A stretch of 64,000 bases of DNA from Sphingobium sp. (GTDB lineage Bacteria; Pseudomonadota; Alphaproteobacteria; Sphingomonadales; Sphingomonadaceae), in contig SPEL01000002.1 in NCBI GenBank assembly GCA_009360885.1, positions 743,501-807,500 of the forward strand. Direction: 5' to 3'. Below, piece by piece: positions 52,736-63,973 of this stretch. A model generated the notes under the pieces. The model searched no databases. It saw only the letters and a program-made list of their open reading frames with translations, and was not told where the DNA came from. The translations under genes were made by a program, and so were the position numbers. How positions within the stretch are numbered: the first letter of the stretch is position 1; the number at the start of each line of letters is the position of its first letter.

Positions 52736-54196
52736 ATGTCACAACAAACAGATTATTTTGCCCCGATGGCGTTTGAAGCCGATGTCGCGGATTGTCAGGT
52801 GGAAGGGACAATCCCGGATGGCCTCAATGGTGCCTTTGTCCGCGTTGGGGGCGATTGGGCATTTCCCCCCAAACATAAGGATGATTCCATCTTCAATCAG
52901 GATGGATATGTCAGCCGTTTCCGCATTAAAAATGGCCGGGTGGATTATAAGGGCCGCTGGATACAGACGGAGCGCTATAAAAATAACCGGGCGGCCGGAC
53001 GGCAGTTATATGGCTATTATCGCAATCCTTTCGATGCCGAACCAGAGGTCGCCCATGTTGACCAGCCATGGCGTAACACCGTTGCGAACACAGCGGTAGA
53101 GGTGAATGCCGGACGCGTTTTTGCGCTCAAGGAAGATGCTCTGCCAACGGAAATTAATCCTATTACGCTAGAAACAAAGGGGGCCTGTGATTTTGGCGGA
53201 AAGTATAAAAGCCAGACCTTCACCGCCCACCCGAAAATTGATCCGGTTACGGGCGAGTTACTGACCTTTGGATATGAAGCAACCGGGCTGGTCAGCGATG
53301 ATCTGTGGTTTTATGTTATTGATCGCAATGGCAATGTCACCCGCGAAACCCGCATCAAGGTGCCCTATGTCAGTATGGTTCATGACTGGGCGATCACCGA
53401 TAAGCACGTTATTTTCCCAGTCTTTGGCTATGTGACGGATATGGACCGGCTGAAGGCAGGTAAAATCCACTGGGCATGGGACCGCAACGCCCCCACTTAT
53501 TATGGTATCTTGCCGCGTGACGGGGATGCAAAGGACATAAGATGGTTCAAGGGGCCTAATCGTGGCATTGTCCACACCTTCAACGCCCGCACGGAAGGCG
53601 ATAAGGTGATATTGGAAGCCCCGATTTTTGATTCCAACCCCTTTCCTTTTTTCCCTTATCTGGATGGTTCCAAATGGAATGCGGCAGAAAGCCGTTCCTT
53701 CATTCGCCGGATCACTTTTGATCTTGGGTCAAAGGATGATGGCTATGTCGAGGACACGCTGTTCCCTGATGTACCTGTGGTTGATCTGGGGCGGGTGGAT
53801 GAACGCTTTATGGGCAAGGATAACCGCTATGCCTATACATCCTTCAACGATCCGACAAAGCCGCTGGACCGCGACAGGGTGGGAACTGGTGCCCGCCGCA
53901 TCACCAACAGCTATGGCATATTCGACATGAAGGACCAGACTATGCGGTCATTCTTCGCCGGCACCACCCACAGCCTTCAGGAGGTTAGCTTTGTTCCGCG
54001 AAGTGCGGATGCCGAAGAAGGGGATGGCTGGTTGATCGGGACGGCCAGCAACTATGCCAATATGAACACGGAAATGGTGATTGCGGATGCAACCCGGCCC
54101 GAAGAAGGGACCGTTGCCCGTATCATCCTGCCATTCCGGGCCAGCGCGCAGGTTCATGGCCGCTGGTATAATGACGATCAGGTCGATTTTGGGTGA
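52736..54196 (+). CDS. Carotenoid/lignostilbene-type cleavage oxygenase
   Basis: A 486-residue non-haem iron oxygenase. The four His ligands of the seven-bladed propeller are visible: H165 in FTAHPKID, H216 in MVHDWAI, H280 in GIVHTFNA and H474 in AQVHGRWY. GAFVRVGGDWAFPP and NQDGYVSRF at the start and the Glu in LQEVSFVPR fit the family. Members cut a C=C bond with O2, in carotenoids or in stilbenes from lignin; sphingomonads use the latter. I start at the ATG at 52736. The MFS gene overlaps or follows closely. The substrate is inferred only by context. Confidence 0.93.
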   Translation: MSQQTDYFAPMAFEADVADCQVEGTIPDGLNGAFVRVGGDWAFPPKHKDDSIFNQDGYVSRFRIKNGRVDYKGRWIQTERYKNNRAAGRQLYGYYRNPFDAEPEVAHVDQPWRNTVANTAVEVNAGRVFALKEDALPTEINPITLETKGACDFGGKYKSQTFTAHPKIDPVTGELLTFGYEATGLVSDDLWFYVIDRNGNVTRETRIKVPYVSMVHDWAITDKHVIFPVFGYVTDMDRLKAGKIHWAWDRNAPTYYGILPRDGDAKDIRWFKGPNRGIVHTFNARTEGDKVILEAPIFDSNPFPFFPYLDGSKWNAAESRSFIRRITFDLGSKDDGYVEDTLFPDVPVVDLGRVDERFMGKDNRYAYTSFNDPTKPLDRDRVGTGARRITNSYGIFDMKDQTMRSFFAGTTHSLQEVSFVPRSADAEEGDGWLIGTASNYANMNTEMVIADATRPEEGTVARIILPFRASAQVHGRWYNDDQVDFG

Positions 54197-54201
54197 ATCA
54201 T

Positions 54202-55527
54202 ATGAACAGCGCAGAAGGCGGAGCTGCCCCGCAAACGCAGCAGGAAAAAGACTGGACGCCAATGTCCATTTATACATTGGCAGTCATCACCATCATCTAT
54301 GCGCTCAGCTTTCTTGACCGCACGATCCTCAGCCTCGTTCTGCCGCTGATTAAGCAGGATCTGGAACTGTCGGATACAATGCTGGGTATCATTACTGGCT
54401 TTGCCTTTGTGTTGCTATATTCCGGCCTTGGTGTACCGATTGCGCGCCTTGCCGACCGCAGCAATCGTCGTAACATTTTGGCGATTGGGTGCGGCGCGTG
54501 GAGCGTGATGACTGTTGCCACGGGCGCTGTCACCAGCGTGTTTCAGCTTGCCCTCACACGGTTTCTGATGGGCGCGGGGGAGGCAGCCGGAATTGCCCCT
54601 TCAACGGCGCTGCTGTCTGATCGTTTCAGTGCCAAGGCCCGCCCGCTTGCGATGTCCATTATGACATCAGGTTCGGGTATTGCCGCACTGGTGATGCTGC
54701 CGATCATTGGCGTCATTGCCCAAAATCATGGCTGGCGCATGGCCTATTATGTGGCCGGCATAACCGGCATATTGATGGCTATATTGTTGTTCCTGACTGT
54801 GCCGGAACCGGCCCGGCGGAAATCACCCGATGGCAAAGCCCCCGAAGCCCTTCCGTTTAAGGTAGTTTTGCGTCAGTTGATGAAGCGCCGCAGCTTTCCA
54901 CTCATCTGTGTTGCGGGGGCGTTTCTGGCGATTAACGCTTATGCCATGCTGACATGGACACCGACCTTCCTGATGCGTGTCCATGGCTTTTCACCGGCAG
55001 AAGCCGGGGCGAGCTTTGGCCCCATAAAGGGCTTTTCCAATATTGTCGGGGTGATTTTCGGCGGGGCTATCACCACCTGGGCGGCCCGGCGTAATCCGCG
55101 CTGGCTATTGCTGGTCCCGGCCATTGGCGCGGCGGTGGCTATGCCTGCGGAATTGCTGTTCCTGCTGTCCGATCATATGCCATCGGCGTTTATCGGCCTC
55201 GCAATTGCCTCCTTTGCTGGCGTCATCCATTTCGGCCCGACTTATGCAGCCATTGCCGCCATTGTTCCGGGCACAATGCGGGCAACCACCGCCGCCATTT
55301 TCCTGTTCTGCGTCAACATAGTCGGGCAAATTGTGGGGCCGCTGGTCATTGGCTGGCTCAATGATGTGTGGGCAGTCCATTTCGGCGATGATGCGATACG
55401 CTATTCGATGATTATCGGCGGGATATGCGCCTTTATCGCATCCATCATATTGGTACTGGCATCGCGGCATATCGGCGCGGATATCAAAGCGCAGGAACAG
55501 GGTGAACTGAAAGGAAATGAGGCATGA
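54202..55527 (+). CDS. MFS transporter, aromatic/organic acid type
   Basis: A 441-residue transporter with 12 hydrophobic segments. SFLDRTILSLVLPLIKQDLELSDTMLGIITGFAFVLLYSGLGVPIARLADRSNRRN is the spinster-like MFS N-terminus common in sphingomonad aromatic degradation clusters. GGGTG lies eight bases before the ATG at 54202; a GTG at 54193 overlaps the oxygenase stop. Its stop overlaps the next gene start as ATGA, so it is part of the operon. It would move the substrate or a cleavage product across the inner membrane. Confidence 0.92.
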   Translation: MNSAEGGAAPQTQQEKDWTPMSIYTLAVITIIYALSFLDRTILSLVLPLIKQDLELSDTMLGIITGFAFVLLYSGLGVPIARLADRSNRRNILAIGCGAWSVMTVATGAVTSVFQLALTRFLMGAGEAAGIAPSTALLSDRFSAKARPLAMSIMTSGSGIAALVMLPIIGVIAQNHGWRMAYYVAGITGILMAILLFLTVPEPARRKSPDGKAPEALPFKVVLRQLMKRRSFPLICVAGAFLAINAYAMLTWTPTFLMRVHGFSPAEAGASFGPIKGFSNIVGVIFGGAITTWAARRNPRWLLLVPAIGAAVAMPAELLFLLSDHMPSAFIGLAIASFAGVIHFGPTYAAIAAIVPGTMRATTAAIFLFCVNIVGQIVGPLVIGWLNDVWAVHFGDDAIRYSMIIGGICAFIASIILVLASRHIGADIKAQEQGELKGNEA

Positions 55528-56387
55528 CGCCCAACCAGTCAACGCGGGAAGAACTGCATAAAATCGCGGATTTATACCGCAAGGCCTATGTTGCCCATCA
55601 GCCGGAAATAGCCCCGATTGCTGCCAATGTGCGCTTTAGCGAGAATAACGTCGCCTTATCCTTTCCCGATGGGACATGGGATACGGTTGGCGAGGAAGTC
55701 GGCCCGGCATTAACGCTGGTGGATGAAAAAAGCGGCGGCATTGGTATTTATACCGCCATTCGCACGCTGGATGTTCCGGGCTTCCTCGCCATACGGTTAA
55801 AGGTTAATGATGGGCAGATTATCGAGATTGAACATATAGTCTCGACGCGCCGAAACCTCTCCGGGCCGCCCACCCCCATTGGTGCGGTCGAAGATTTCAC
55901 CCACGATCCTGATCTGATACGGGACGTCGCCCCCCACGAAACAATGGCGCGGGATGACCTCATCCGTATTGCCAATGGATATTGGGATACGCTGGAAAAT
56001 AACACCGGCGAACTGCGCGGTGTGGCATTTAGCGCGGATTGCACCCGATTTGAAAATGGCATGGCTTTCCCAGATGTGGAACGACTGTTCACATTGGGGC
56101 GCTATCGTTTCAATGAGCGGGTACGTGACCGGGATTTCATGCTGGTGGATGAACCGCGTGGATTGGTGATGAGCCGCGCCTTCATCGATCATAAGGGGGT
56201 GCTGGATCAATATGAGCTGACCGACGGAACGATTGTGGATTCGATCTTCCGTGAACCCCATAGCTGGAGCGTGCTTGAGCTGTTCAAGATAAAATCAGGC
56301 ATCATCACGGCGATTGAGGCGACCTTCATAGCGGTGCCTTATTACATGCCTTCCCCATGGACGCCGACGCAGCGCTGGATGGCGTAA
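55524..56387 (+). CDS. Two-domain SnoaL/NTF2-like protein 2
   Basis: A 287-residue relative of the protein at 51738. Shared landmarks are AHxP near the start, RFxENxxxxxxxxxxWxTxxE/D, GxxxxxxxxxxxPGFLAIRLKxxDGxIxEIExI, the second-half helix with the Y-x-D/x-T segment, and FKxxxGxIxxxxxxFxxxxY at the end. The ATG overlaps the MFS stop (ATGA), with AAGGA upstream. Keeping two versions in one operon suggests that they act on successive intermediates or form a heteromer. Confidence 0.7.
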   Translation: MTPNQSTREELHKIADLYRKAYVAHQPEIAPIAANVRFSENNVALSFPDGTWDTVGEEVGPALTLVDEKSGGIGIYTAIRTLDVPGFLAIRLKVNDGQIIEIEHIVSTRRNLSGPPTPIGAVEDFTHDPDLIRDVAPHETMARDDLIRIANGYWDTLENNTGELRGVAFSADCTRFENGMAFPDVERLFTLGRYRFNERVRDRDFMLVDEPRGLVMSRAFIDHKGVLDQYELTDGTIVDSIFREPHSWSVLELFKIKSGIITAIEATFIAVPYYMPSPWTPTQRWMA

Positions 56388-56388
56388 T

Positions 56389-56495
56389 CTGGAGCATGAC
56401 CGGATCTACTGAACCGGATCATGCTCGCGTTATCTTTTGTTTTCCGCATTTTCCGAGCCAGCAGATGATCCCTTCTGCTTCGAAAATGCTCTAGA
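56389..56495. repeat. Palindromic intergenic repeat family A, diverged copy 3
   Basis: Same two-hairpin layout as the copies at 19723 and 36742, but with changed arms: GAGCATGA/TCATGCTC replaces GAGCGGTT/AACCGCTC, and GCATTTTC/GAAAATGC replaces GCAATTTC/GAAATTGC. The middle (TTTTGTTTTCCGCA, CCAGCAGATGAT) is still recognisable. It lies in the only sizeable gap of the catabolic operon. Confidence 0.8.
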
Positions 56496-56507
56496 TTCAG
56501 GAGTGAT

Positions 56508-57290
56508 ATGATGTTTGTGACCTCGCACGATGGCACCCGCCTCCATGTAAGCGTAGAAGGGGATGAAAACGCCCCTGCAATCCTGTTTTCCCATAATCTG
56601 GGTGGGGACTTGCATGGTTTTGATGGTCAGGCCGAAGCCTTTAAAAAGGACTATCGCGTTATTCGTTTTGACACGCGCGGTCATGGTCAGAGCGACGCAC
56701 CGGATAAGCCCTATGCGCTGGACGATCTGGGGCGCGATGCTCTGGCGATTTTGGATGCCCTTGGCATTGAACAAGTGGACTATGTTGGCGTTTCACAGGG
56801 CGGCATGACCGGCATGTGGTTGGCCGTCCATGCCCCGGACAGAATCCGTAAACTGGTTCTGGCGAACACCACCCCCTTCATCCCCAACAAACCCATATGG
56901 GATGAACAGGCAGCCCGTGCCCGCGCTGAGGGTATGGACAGGCTGGCCAGCGAAACGATCACAAGCTGGGTGAGTGAAGCTTTCCGCGAAACACATCCCG
57001 AAAAGCTGAAGCAGATGATCGGTGTGATGGCGGATATGCCGGTTGCCGGTTTTGCGGGCAATGTGTGCGTTCTACGCGATGTTGATATGCGCGAGGAACT
57101 ACCGAAAATAGCTATGCCGGTTCTGGTTATTGGCGGTGCGGAGGATGGCCCGCGTGGCGCAGCCTTGCCCATTATGACCGCCGCCGTGCAAAATGGCACA
57201 AGCTACATCATCGATGGGGCGGCGCATTTATCGCATATCGAAAATACAGATGCCTTTAATAAGGCCGTTCTGGGTCATCTAATTGCATAA
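56508..57290 (+). CDS. Alpha/beta hydrolase, 3-oxoadipate enol-lactonase-like
   Basis: A 260-residue hydrolase. The oxyanion region is FSHNLGGDLHGF, the nucleophile Ser is in VGVSQGGMTG, Asp in IGGAEDGPRG and His in GAAHLSHIEN. Overall it is PcaD-like, with VIRFDTRGHGQSDAP. PcaD opens the enol-lactone in protocatechuate breakdown; here no other pca genes are present, so it may open a related lactone or ester. AGGAG lies just before the ATG pair at 56508. It follows repeat A copy 3 and converges with the MarR gene. Confidence 0.88.
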   Translation: MMFVTSHDGTRLHVSVEGDENAPAILFSHNLGGDLHGFDGQAEAFKKDYRVIRFDTRGHGQSDAPDKPYALDDLGRDALAILDALGIEQVDYVGVSQGGMTGMWLAVHAPDRIRKLVLANTTPFIPNKPIWDEQAARARAEGMDRLASETITSWVSEAFRETHPEKLKQMIGVMADMPVAGFAGNVCVLRDVDMREELPKIAMPVLVIGGAEDGPRGAALPIMTAAVQNGTSYIIDGAAHLSHIENTDAFNKAVLGHLIA

Positions 57291-57332
57291 AATTGCCCGA
57301 CAGCCTATAAAATATCAGGAAGAGAAAGGGGA

Positions 57333-57824
57333 TTATTCCCCTTCTTTTTTATAGTCTTCCCCGCAATAGAGATATAACAGACGCAGAAATTCGCGGGCAT
57401 TTTCTTGCCCCATCCGTGCAACCACACGGGCGTGTACTTCATCATGCATTTTTGCCAGCTTGGCGGCATATTCCTCCCCCGCCGGGGTGAGGTGTAAATG
57501 CTTTATCCGTCGATCATTCTTGCTTTCCGTACGTTTGACGAAGCCCTGATCCACCAGATGAGCGATGCGCGGCACAAGATTATTGGGTGTCATGCCCAAT
57601 AAAGCCGAAAGATGGGATGGCTGGCACCCCGGATTACTACGCATCGTTAACAATATCGCATAATATTGCGTTGTAATTTCAAATGGTCCAAAAACATCAG
57701 AGAATATGGTATCCGCAACAGATATTGATCTTCTGATATAAAACCCTACCGCATTTTGAAGTTCAGGAGGAAGATTAATTCCATTTTTATCTTCTGATTC
57801 TTTTTTTCTTTTTGATTTTGTCAT
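57333..57824 (-). CDS. MarR-family transcriptional regulator
   Basis: A 163-residue winged-helix protein. The recognition part is LSALLGMTPNNLVPRIAHLVDQGFVKRTESKNDRRIKHLHLTPAGEEY, with the D-x-R wing typical of MarR. It begins with a highly basic tail (TKSKRKKESEDK). GAGAA lies upstream of the ATG at 57824. MarR proteins often answer to phenolic acids. Its place at the end of the catabolic operon, and the large palindrome in its own promoter, suggest that it controls both itself and the cluster. Confidence 0.92.
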   Translation of the reverse strand: MTKSKRKKESEDKNGINLPPELQNAVGFYIRRSISVADTIFSDVFGPFEITTQYYAILLTMRSNPGCQPSHLSALLGMTPNNLVPRIAHLVDQGFVKRTESKNDRRIKHLHLTPAGEEYAAKLAKMHDEVHARVVARMGQENAREFLRLLYLYCGEDYKKEGE

Positions 57825-57845
57825 TTATATTCTCATAAATACATG

Positions 57846-57876
57846 TTCTGATCATATAATGATCATAATATCAGAA
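57846..57876. promoter_or_regulatory. Palindromic operator upstream of marR-type gene
   Basis: TTCTGAT and ATCAGAA are 31 bp apart end to end around an inner ATGATCAT palindrome, 22 bp upstream of the MarR start. The surrounding DNA is very AT-rich. Likely the autoregulatory site. Confidence 0.65.
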
Positions 57877-58397
57877 TGATAATATAAACTCCTTTCTGCA
57901 TATTCCATATAATAATGATATTTTCGGCTCCATTCGGCGGGATATTACAGGCCGGTTCCAGCAACCGGCTGTTGTTGAACCATTGGATTCATTCCGCTTC
58001 AACCAACATCAATCAACTCGCTGCCATCATAGCCAACGAGATGGTAAATTTGAGGGGAATGCAATCAACGGGCAATGTCTGTTCCACATGGATACAGGAA
58101 AGCCTCAACTTCCGCCTTTTTACCCACTAATTTAGCAAAGACGGTCAGCAACCAACTTCCTTGCTCTTCAAATTACCCTCGCCCAGCGAGACTGGTAAAT
58201 CCAATCGAGAACCAGCACCCTGCGGATAACCCTCCCCGCACATGAGGTGCAAACTTCTTTCGCCTCCCTTGCTCAGCCTGACTCTTTTTACTCAAGAGTT
58301 TGAGCCTCCGGCATACACAGGGCGGGACATTCCGCTAATCTATCTTTTCGTAACTACGCCTACAAGTAACGCCCGAAAACCGAACCACACCGCCGTG
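57877..58397. other. Gene-free stretch
   Basis: No ORF here has a ribosome site or recognisable family. Short frames (for example around 57915-58130) look like chance. It may be decayed DNA of a former insertion, since an island-like repeat follows at 58398. Confidence 0.4.
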
Positions 58398-58487
58398 ATG
58401 AACAAAACAGGGAAAAGGGGTAAAAGGAGGCAATTTCACCTGTTTCCCTGTCCCCCCCTTTTTTCCGGCGGCGAGCCGGGGCGGTGG
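58398..58487. repeat. G-rich/C-rich inverted-repeat element, copy 2
   Basis: Related over about 90 bp to 805-893: AACAAAA, GGGAAAAGGGG, then TTTCACCTGTTTCCCT, a C/T-rich arm and CCGG...GCCGGGGCG. ACAGGGAAA pairs with TTTCCCTGT. No integrase or ATPase gene is next to this copy, so it may be the remnant of a second element or an independent feature. Confidence 0.55.
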
Positions 58488-58563
58488 TAACATTGCGCAT
58501 TTTCTTACCAAGAAGAGGCCGAATGATGGCGACCAAGGCGGTCACACTGCACCATGACCTCCT

Positions 58564-60087
58564 TTACCGGCTTGAAACCGCCCTACCCTGAAATTCTTCC
58601 TGCTCTGTTTGATTATCATTATTCAGCCACTCAAGGCCAAGGCGTCCGGATTTCTCCCCCGCTACCGCCCGCCCACCGCGCGTCACGATGCCTTCCGCAA
58701 CGGCCCTGCGCTGCGCGATCGTACCGCCCTCGACCAATATAGCTCTACTCAAACGCGCCGAAGCCCAACCCGCAAGGTCCAGCGCTTTGCCGTCAACCAC
58801 GCCTTCGGTGATGGACAGTGCCGGAAGCTCGGTATCCGCAGGCGGGGCCAAAGCCACCGACCATCCGGGCAAAGCACGGGCAGCTCTGCTTTCTAACGCA
58901 CGATAGCCCTCCATCTCCAGTCCGGGTAGCGGCGATGCCGACACAGAAAGGCGGTGCTCTTCGACCGCCGTGCGCACGGCTGTGGCATTCTGCCCTGCAA
59001 TCAACGCGAGCGTGTTAACCGCCTGTTCGCGCCCACGCGATGCACTGTTGGCACCTTCATTGGCCCGTGCAATCTGCGCTGCCTCGGCCGCTCCGACATC
59101 CGAAGAAGTACGAAGTTGATCGACATGTATATCCACGGGCCGCCCTAGGCGTTTATGCAGATCGACCGCAAGAAGCTCATCTGCCTTTGTGATAAGATCT
59201 GGCGTCAGCATCACTGCGCGCACCTGTATCGGCTTATGGCTGAAATCGATGTCGACCTGACTGAGACGCGATCCCTGCGGAAAATACGCACGCACCGTAT
59301 CCCTCACCTGCCGTTGTGCCACCGCTTCGAACGCGATCTGGCGCAGTGCGGTACCTAAGGGAATGGACAGCATGCCCAGCGCCACCACAAACAGAACAAG
59401 CTGCCAACCGGTATGATGGGGTGAGAGATGATGGCCAAAGCCATAAACCCGCGCCATCAGCGCCGCCGTCAGGGAAATGGTGACCGCATTGGTGAGAAAC
59501 AGCAGCAGCGATCCGGCGAATACCGTCCAGTTCCATGTTGCAATACCAAAGCCCACCACGACCAATGGCGGCATGAGAGCAATGGCGATAGCGACCCCCA
59601 CAACCGTACCGCTTTGCCTGCGAATGAGCGCATATGCCCCTGCAATAGCAGAGAGAAGCGCAACTAATAGATCGAACAAAGTCGGCTGCGTGCGGCCTGC
59701 GATCTCGCTGGTGATCGTCTGTACCGGTGATATGGAAACAAGGACAACCGACAATAGCACCGCAATTGCCGAACCCAGCCCTAATGCCGTGGCGGCGCGC
59801 CTTATCTCCTGAAAATCCAGTGTTGCGATACCGAAACCCAGACCGATGATGGGCATCATCAGGGGGGATAACAGCATTGCACCAATTAGCACCGCGACCG
59901 ACGGCATCAGCAGACCAAGAAGCGATATCGAGGCGGAGATCAGGATGAGGAAGGCATAGCGCCCGGACCAACCGCTATCCTCTGCTATTTGCTTCAGAAC
60001 AGCGGCATGATCGACCCCGCCGACAACCCATATGCCCCACCAGCGGCTCAGCTTACCTCGGCTTTCTCTTTCCACTATTTCTGCCAA
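58564..60087 (-). CDS. DUF389 membrane protein
   Basis: A 507-residue protein. The N-terminal two thirds have about six to eight membrane segments with the DUF389 hallmarks SAVLIGAMLLSPLMMPIIGLGFG (here SVAVLIGAMLLSPLM), SAIAGAYALIRR and GVAIAIALMPPLVVVGFG. The last ~200 residues are soluble, with alternating hydrophobic strands. The function is unknown; family members have been suggested as transporters. The start is TTG at 60087 with GAGGAG in front. Confidence 0.88.
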   Translation of the reverse strand: MAEIVERESRGKLSRWWGIWVVGGVDHAAVLKQIAEDSGWSGRYAFLILISASISLLGLLMPSVAVLIGAMLLSPLMMPIIGLGFGIATLDFQEIRRAATALGLGSAIAVLLSVVLVSISPVQTITSEIAGRTQPTLFDLLVALLSAIAGAYALIRRQSGTVVGVAIAIALMPPLVVVGFGIATWNWTVFAGSLLLFLTNAVTISLTAALMARVYGFGHHLSPHHTGWQLVLFVVALGMLSIPLGTALRQIAFEAVAQRQVRDTVRAYFPQGSRLSQVDIDFSHKPIQVRAVMLTPDLITKADELLAVDLHKRLGRPVDIHVDQLRTSSDVGAAEAAQIARANEGANSASRGREQAVNTLALIAGQNATAVRTAVEEHRLSVSASPLPGLEMEGYRALESRAARALPGWSVALAPPADTELPALSITEGVVDGKALDLAGWASARLSRAILVEGGTIAQRRAVAEGIVTRGGRAVAGEKSGRLGLEWLNNDNQTEQEEFQGRAVSSR

Positions 60088-60170
60088 ACTGATCTCCTCT
60101 GGAACATTAATGGAGGGCTAGACCGCCTGTCGGAGTAAAGCAAGATTCAGCCAATGGTTCCGCTGCTGGT

Positions 60171-60203
60171 TGCTATAATGAAGCGTATTTTACATCCACC
60201 GCG
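60171..60203. repeat. Possible half of a family C repeat
   Basis: CTATAATGAAGCGTATTTTACATCCACC resembles the right arm of the repeat at 19925-20002 (TATAATGTGACGTATTTCAAATCCACC). The left arm is absent. Weak. Confidence 0.35.
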
Positions 60204-60267
60204 ATGGCCTATCGCTTTAGCCTACTACCGGTTTGGTGGGAACTGAGATAAGGTGTTTATCAGGCTG

Positions 60268-60537
60268 GCGGACATGAATAGCGCGAAGGAAGTATGGCCG
60301 TGCGTTCAAGATTGAAGTGGCGAAGATGATCAGCGCTCATGGGATGAGCCTCGCCCAAACGTCCAGATATCTTGGTGTTCGTCGAACGATGTCGCGAAAA
60401 TGGATGAAGCCATTTTCTGGATCACCGGGAGAAGCGTCTTCAGCCATGGTCAGATGAAGACGGAACAGCGGGAAATCCAACGATTAAAGCGCAAAGTTGC
60501 GAAGCTCAAGGCGGAGCGTGACATACTAAAAAAGCCG
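60268..60537 (+). pseudogene. IS3-family transposase OrfA remnant (frameshifted)
   Basis: Frame 1 gives RRKYGRAFKIEVAKMISAHGMSLAQTSRYLGVRRTMSRKWM, the helix-turn-helix part of OrfA. It then shifts to another frame for FSHGQMKTEQREIQRLKRKVAKLKAERDILKK, the leucine-zipper part. There is no start codon, and OrfB with its DDE domain is absent. It ends exactly at the rRNA operon terminator, so one end of the element has been lost. Confidence 0.85.
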
Positions 60538-60558
60538 CAGCCTAGTTCGCCTGCGGCT
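60528..60558 (-). terminator. Distal terminator of the rRNA operon
   Basis: On the minus strand AGCCGCAG and CTGCGGCT form a stem around a 10-nt loop, followed by six T residues. It is the second hairpin terminator after tRNA-fMet and overlaps the end of the IS3 remnant. Confidence 0.85.
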
Positions 60559-60736
60559 ACCTTCCGTTCGCTGCCCCGACTGGAAGACACGGTGCTAAGA
60601 CGCGCGGCTTCCTCCTCAGCGAGAAGATTTCTCGGCCGACCGGGGCCGGAACGCGGCGAGATTTACGCAACGCTGCACGGCGAACTGGGCACGATCCTCG
60701 ACTGGACGGAGCGGCAAGCCGTTGGAAAGGCGGGTA

Positions 60737-60770
60737 AAACAACAAAACCCGCAGCGGAAGCTACGGGTTT
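60737..60770 (-). terminator. Terminator directly after tRNA-fMet
   Basis: On the minus strand AAACCCGTAGC and GCTGCGGGTTT pair around TTCC, followed by TGTTGTTTT. It is 12 nt past the tRNA 3' end. Confidence 0.85.
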
Positions 60771-60781
60771 GTTAGAATCGT

Positions 60782-60858
<77 letters not shown>

Positions 60859-60886
60859 ACGGCGCATGACATGCGCTAGAAACACA

Positions 60887-60913
60887 AAGAGCGGCCCTTT
60901 TGGGGCCGCTCTT
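60887..60913. terminator. Hairpin between 5S rRNA and tRNA-fMet
   Basis: AAGAGCGGCCC and GGGCCGCTCTT make an 11-bp perfect stem with a 5-nt loop. It could weaken transcription into the tRNA or serve as a processing signal. Confidence 0.7.
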
Positions 60914-60956
60914 GTTGTTGTGAATGGGTTTTACACTCTCATGCGCTGGCTTCAAT

Positions 60957-61072
60957 GCCTGGCGACGCCCTACTCTTCCGGTGCTTAAGCAACAGTACCA
61001 TCGGCGCAGTCAGGTTTCACGGTCGAGTTCGGGATGGGATCGAGTGGGTCACTGACGCTATGGTCACCAAGC
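60957..61072 (-). rRNA. rrf: 5S ribosomal RNA
   Basis: About 116 nt. The end helix pairs GCTTGGTGAC with GTCGCCAGGC. Internal conserved stretches are GATCCCATCCCGAACTCG and GCGCCGATGGTA, followed by AGAGTAGGGCG. Ends are set by the helix and may be off by a few bases. Confidence 0.95.
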
Positions 61073-61167
61073 AATGGAGCAAGCGCATAAGGGGTTTTTA
61101 ATCGCGCACAATCTGGATGAGGCTTAGTTATCAGCCATCAGACAGTCGGTGCTGTCATTGATGGTGG

Positions 61168-63973
<2,806 letters not shown>

